This document shows, one piece after another, positions 60,501 to 64,000 of a stretch of DNA of 64,000 bases. This DNA comes from Myripristis murdjan (lineage: Eukaryota; Chordata; Actinopteri; Holocentriformes; Holocentridae): assembly GCF_902150065.1 (NCBI RefSeq), contig NC_043987.1, positions 27,417,987 through 27,481,986 on the forward strand. The letters run 5' to 3'. Each line of letters begins with the position of its first letter. Position 1 is the stretch's first letter. Both the position numbers and the translations under genes were made by a program. The notes under the pieces are model-generated. The model did no database searches. It worked only from the letters and a program-made list of their open reading frames with translations, and was not told the DNA's origin.

Positions 60501-63500
60501 CTGAAGTAGAATTAGAGTAATCAATTGTATTAACACAACAATCATAAATTTACAATCTGGTAAATGGAAATATATTGATGTCTTGTTTTCAGTAGAAGTT
60601 TTTAGATGGAGAAAAACAAAAACAAAATGTACAAGCAAAGGAAATCTCCTCTCAACTCTCTGGTAATGGCAGGCATCTATATTCTGTTGAATTATCTGCC
60701 AAACATGTCCAAAACAACGGCTGCTTGATACTGATGTTGTGTAAGACGATGGAAAAGTCTTGTGGTGTTTCCTGACTTAGAGGTCTGTGACAAAGTCTGC
60801 AACATACTTTGCTCTAACTAGTAACTTCCATAAACAAATTTCTTCTTTTTTTCCCTAGATTCTGTGGGTTAAAACAAATAAATCCTTGTAGGCCAAGCCC
60901 ATTTGTGCCAGGACAGATTTTGAATTTTGCCGAATTTTTTTTTTATCGCCACTCCTCCTATAGAATATGTGGGCCAAGCCAGAAAAGAAAGTACTTTTTC
61001 ATATTTTTTGATTTGCTGGGTTTTTGCCATCAAAGTTCACTTAACTGAATTTACAAAAAGTCGTTAATCCTGGATGTCCTGGTGTAACCAAATTTGGTGA
61101 ACATGCAGGTTTCATATCTGAGTTAGCACACCAAATAGCACATGAAAATTGAAAATCATTGTATTGTGTTCTATTCACATATACTTATACCGCTGCCGTG
61201 CACAATTTAAAAGTCATGACTTATAAAATGCGTGGCCACATAAATCCCCAAAGACATTTATGGTGAACTGAGCTCCGTCACTGGTCTCCTTTCTCTTCTT
61301 TTTCCGCTCTCGTTCGGATAAAGGAAAACCTAAATTCCACGCATGAATCAGTTCTTTACTTCTTTTAGGTCCATCATTTTAGTACTCTTTTTCTATTTCT
61401 ATTCTAACAGAGTAATCAGCTACTAAATGACTTGAAATTCTACTCCCTAATTAGCATCAGACTTAGAAAAAAAAGCATTTTTGTACTACCGATGCTGTCG
61501 ACGGCATCCTTTGTCTCCTTCACTTTCACTGAAATTTTCAGTGGCGCTCTTTCTCTGTACCGGCTATTTGTTTGTCTGTCATGGAATATAATTAAGTTGA
61601 AATTGATTAGCATGAAGAAATATATATTGCAATATTGTTTATATTTTATTGTTGTTTTATCTCCCAGCTACAGACAGAACAAGGGGTCCATGAAACTCCG
61701 ATTTCCAAAATGGTCACTGAAGCTGTTTTTGAAGATACAAGTTTATAACCTGACAGCAGTGATGGACACAGTGTCCCTGTAATATGCTGCTGTTATTTTT
61801 ATAGTGCTCTCACTGTATCTTAACATCTGTTCATTTTTCCTCTTCCAGCTGGAGAAGGTCTACGACCCGAAGAACGAGGAGGACGATATGATGGAGATGG
61901 AGGAGGAGAGGCTGAGGATGAGGGAGCATGTCATGAAAAATGTCAGTGTTACTTTTCCAACCGCTACTTTTCTGCCTGAGCTTTTTTTTTTTTTTTTTTT
62001 TTCTTGTTTGTTTTAAATCCATCCCTGTTTGTGCTGACTGATGTAGCTTGTGTTTCTCTCGCTCGGTTAAAAGGTGGATATCAACAAAGATCGGCTCGTC
62101 AGCCTGGAGGAGTTCCTCAAATCCACAGAGAGGAAGGAGTTCAATAATGTTAAGGAGTGGGAGGTAAAGCCAGTCGGCATCATCCGCCTCTAATATGATG
62201 GATGTGATGCAGATTACATGTTGATTGTGTAACTGATCAAAACCACCCTGGTGGTCTGCGGGTCTGCGTGAGTCTTAACTCTACATGTCCGCTCCCCGGC
62301 CTCCCTCTAGACTCTAGACGACACCAAGCCGGTTTACACGGAGGCGGAGCTCCAGCGCTTTGAGGCAGAGCTGAGGGACAAAGAGGAGGAGCTGAAGAGG
62401 CGGGCGGACACTCTGCGCCAGGAGCAGGAGCTGCTGAAGGAGAGAGGCAAAGCCCTGGAGGCCCAGAGGAGAGAGTACCAGCAGGTAACCGTCCCAGCAT
62501 TTTGAACTGGACCCGGACGGGGCGGAGGAAATCCTCTCCAAACCCGACCAGAACAAAATGTCGAACCCGATGTGACCAAACCCGACCTGAACCGCCTGTC
62601 AGAGTTTCCTACGTTTACAATCTCTCCAGGCTGCTCATCAGCTGTCGTCTCTGTGGCGCCTTCAGATTAAAACGAATGCATGGAAAATCTAAAGTTCGCA
62701 TGAGGATATATCAAATCCATCCAGAGACTCATTCAAGAGTCCAGAAACCAGCAAAAATGACAACAGTTTGACTTCACTATAAATTAAATTGATCATCCAT
62801 GTTGTTTTGACACAGATGAATGTCCACTTTGTAACATCGTAGTGACTCAAGTCACATCCAGTTCATGAAAGTTTTTACATTTGCTCTTCTGAACAGCTGT
62901 AGTATAGTAGGGCAAAATCTCTGCCACCTGGGAAGTGATGTGTTTTACATTTCTGAGCAGGGTATCCGCGGGGTCTTGAAAAGTATTAAAAGGTGATAAA
63001 TCAATTTGGGGAAAATTAAGACCCGTAAAAAGTATTAAAAAGTCTTATCACGACTTTATAAAGTCTTAAATTTTGAAAGTGTTTTTTCTGAATTAGCTGT
63101 CCAAGAGTTTGAGTCCCAAAAACATCATAAAAGTGTGCGAATTTATTCATTTTTATTAAAAAACAAAGATGAACAGGTACATAAAAAAACTAGGCTATCG
63201 TGGGTGCGTTCGTAAATTGTCTCTGAGAGCGCCAGAGCGAGCGGGCGGTGGAAATTCAGAAGCACAAAGTACGTTCTGTTGTATCAGTGGTCTATAGTCT
63301 TTATCACAAACTAAAACTGTTCAGTTAAAAATATCACTGATGTAAATGGTTACAGCTTGAAGTGGCGGTGAGGTATTAAAAAATATTGAGAAGGTCTTGA
63401 AAAAGTCTTAAAAAGGTATTAAAATTAACTTCAAGATTCCTGCATATGCCCTGATAATAATGTACAAAGACAGAAGCAACAGCATTTTTTTGTCTTTTAA

Positions 63501-63976
63501 ACAATATCTTTATTGATTTTCTCACAAAAACACAGTCTCCTATACATGAAAACAGGAATTAAAATGTAATAAATTTATAAATGCATCCTCACTCCTCCTT
63601 CTGTAACTGTAATAACATAAATAAAAGTCAAATAAACAAACAACTGTATGGACAATAAATGTTAATATTTTACAATTTAGAATGAAACAGGACTAAAACA
63701 AAACAGATTAAATTGTAAATAAATGTATTGTAGAAGCAACAGCAGTTAGAAGGGATCAGATGATATGTTTATTTCATGCCTGTGGTTTGATATATAACAT
63801 TGACTTGTTGCAGGTTATGGGCTGTAACAGGTCTCTTGTGTTTTGTTTTTCCTCCCAGGCTGTATTAGAGATGTCTCAGAGACAGAAGGACCAGCAGGCA
63901 GCAGAGGGGCAGCCTCCGACGGGTCCTAACGGAGAACTGCAGTTCCACCAAGACGCGCAAAAATTAGAGGATCAAG
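57554..63976 (+). CDS. nucb1: Nucleobindin-1 (incomplete at the window edge)
   Basis: NUCB1 (Calnuc) is a Golgi-lumenal and secreted Ca2+-binding protein with a cytosolic pool that binds G-alpha-i. Exons: 57554-57685, 57837-57944, 58064-58196, 59212-59315, 59622-59807, 59911-60001, 60126-60184, 61849-61941, 62074-62163, 62311-62484 and 63859-63976, giving 429 residues before the last exon(s) beyond the edge (human 461 aa). Residues 1-20 are a signal peptide ([20 protein letters not shown]). [40 protein letters not shown] and [12 protein letters not shown] follow. A basic/acidic coiled region ([20 protein letters not shown]) precedes HPKVNVPGS. EF-hand 1 is [12 protein letters not shown] (252-263). 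EF-hand 2 is [12 protein letters not shown] (304-315), with Arg at the usual Gly position as in human. The C-terminal leucine zipper spans about 341-390, and Gln-rich sequence follows. Synteny and the [16 protein letters not shown] block favour NUCB1 over NUCB2, though the latter shares much of it. Confidence 0.93.
58532..58909. mobile_element. hAT-like MITE in nucb1 intron 3 of the coding set
   Basis: Left TAAGGATGAGACAATAT and right (read inward) TAGGGATGGACCAATAATTG are inverted ends. The flanking 8-mers ACAACAAA and ACAAAAAA differ at one base, as expected of an old hAT target duplication. Inside are GATACCAATATCCAGTATC and ATACAACACCGATATGG, typical of the fish TAGGGATGGxCCGATAT repeat. 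Confidence 0.6.
60303..60345. mobile_element. Terminal fragment of a GGGCTGGGCGA-type hAT repeat
   Basis: TAGGGCTGGGCGACAACAGC followed by ACTATATATCAGTCTCATGA resembles the GAGCTGGGCGATATATC end at 29236. The other end was not located in this 1.6-kb nucb1 intron, so only the terminus is called. Confidence 0.35.
62958..63453. mobile_element. hAT-like element (CAGGGTATCCGC type) in nucb1 intron
   Basis: Left CAGGGTATCCGCGGGGTCTT (with GAAAAGTATTAAAAGG after it) and right TTCAAGATTCCTGCATATGC followed by CCTG are the imperfect inverted ends of a common fish repeat. It is filled with AAAAAGTATTAAAAAGTCTTA motifs near both ends. It is about 496 bp long. The adjoining 8-mers do not match, so the target duplication has decayed or the limits are off by a few bases. 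Confidence 0.6.
63480..63760. repeat. AT-rich, repeat-like DNA in the nucb1 intron
   Basis: TTTAAACAATATCTTTATTG at 63498 followed by long A-rich, ATAAA-bearing DNA looks like a reversed non-LTR 3' region. No diagnostic tail or coding remnant was recognised. Confidence 0.3.
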
Positions 63977-64000
63977 GTAAACGAGCGGAGGGGCTTTAGA

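Noticed and set aside
62237-62579. Minus-strand Leu/Ser/Pro-rich frames
   Set aside because: Antisense shadow of the nucb1 leucine-zipper exon 62311-62484.

Overview
This is vertebrate nuclear DNA, almost certainly from a teleost fish. The genes have short exons with GT-AG introns. Intergenic and intronic DNA is rich in simple repeats, in 3' tails of fish-type non-LTR elements (ATAAATAAA followed by short tandem repeats) and in small hAT-, piggyBac-, Tigger- and Harbinger-like non-autonomous DNA transposons. No bacterial operons, CRISPR arrays, tRNA or rRNA genes, or retroviral/LTR elements were recognised.

Six protein genes could be assembled exon by exon with consistent reading phase. In order they are: emc10 (+, 316-9079); a stand-alone PRY-SPRY (B30.2) protein gene (+, 17779-26976); akt1s1/PRAS40 (-, 34148-29053); tbc1d17 (+, 37695-48049); a D-type cyclin, probably ccndx (+, 52980-55524); and nucb1 (+, from 57554, running off the right edge). 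EMC10, AKT1S1, TBC1D17 and NUCB1 all lie in human 19q13.33, so the window is a conserved synteny block. The cyclin and the PRY-SPRY gene have no counterpart that I know of at the human locus.

The genes do not form a single pathway. Two themes recur. One is the early secretory pathway and trafficking: EMC10 in the ER membrane complex, the Rab GAP TBC1D17, and the Golgi calcium-binding protein NUCB1. The other is growth control: the mTORC1 substrate/inhibitor PRAS40 and a D-type cyclin. akt1s1 and tbc1d17 are head-to-head with about 2.2 kb between their first exons. The PRY-SPRY gene and akt1s1 are convergent.

Most notable points: (1) emc10 has two alternative terminal coding exons, both starting with Trp, matching the membrane and secreted isoforms known in human. 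(2) A 197-bp full-length hairpin element lies in the emc10 3'UTR. (3) A 253-bp fold-back insertion in emc10 intron 3 has an 11-bp target duplication. (4) A LINE fragment lies in a TTAA-flanked element that itself lies in a hAT-like repeat, and a second copy of the outer repeat in the window shows the empty site. (5) Long simple repeats sit at splice sites: 130 bp of CT at the cyclin exon 4 acceptor, a GT repeat at a tbc1d17 donor, and 72 bp of GT next to the nucb1 start exon. (6) A divergent fourth D-type cyclin has a fused exon.

All exon limits were read by eye from splice signals, phase and remembered human homologues. UTR ends and promoters are less certain.
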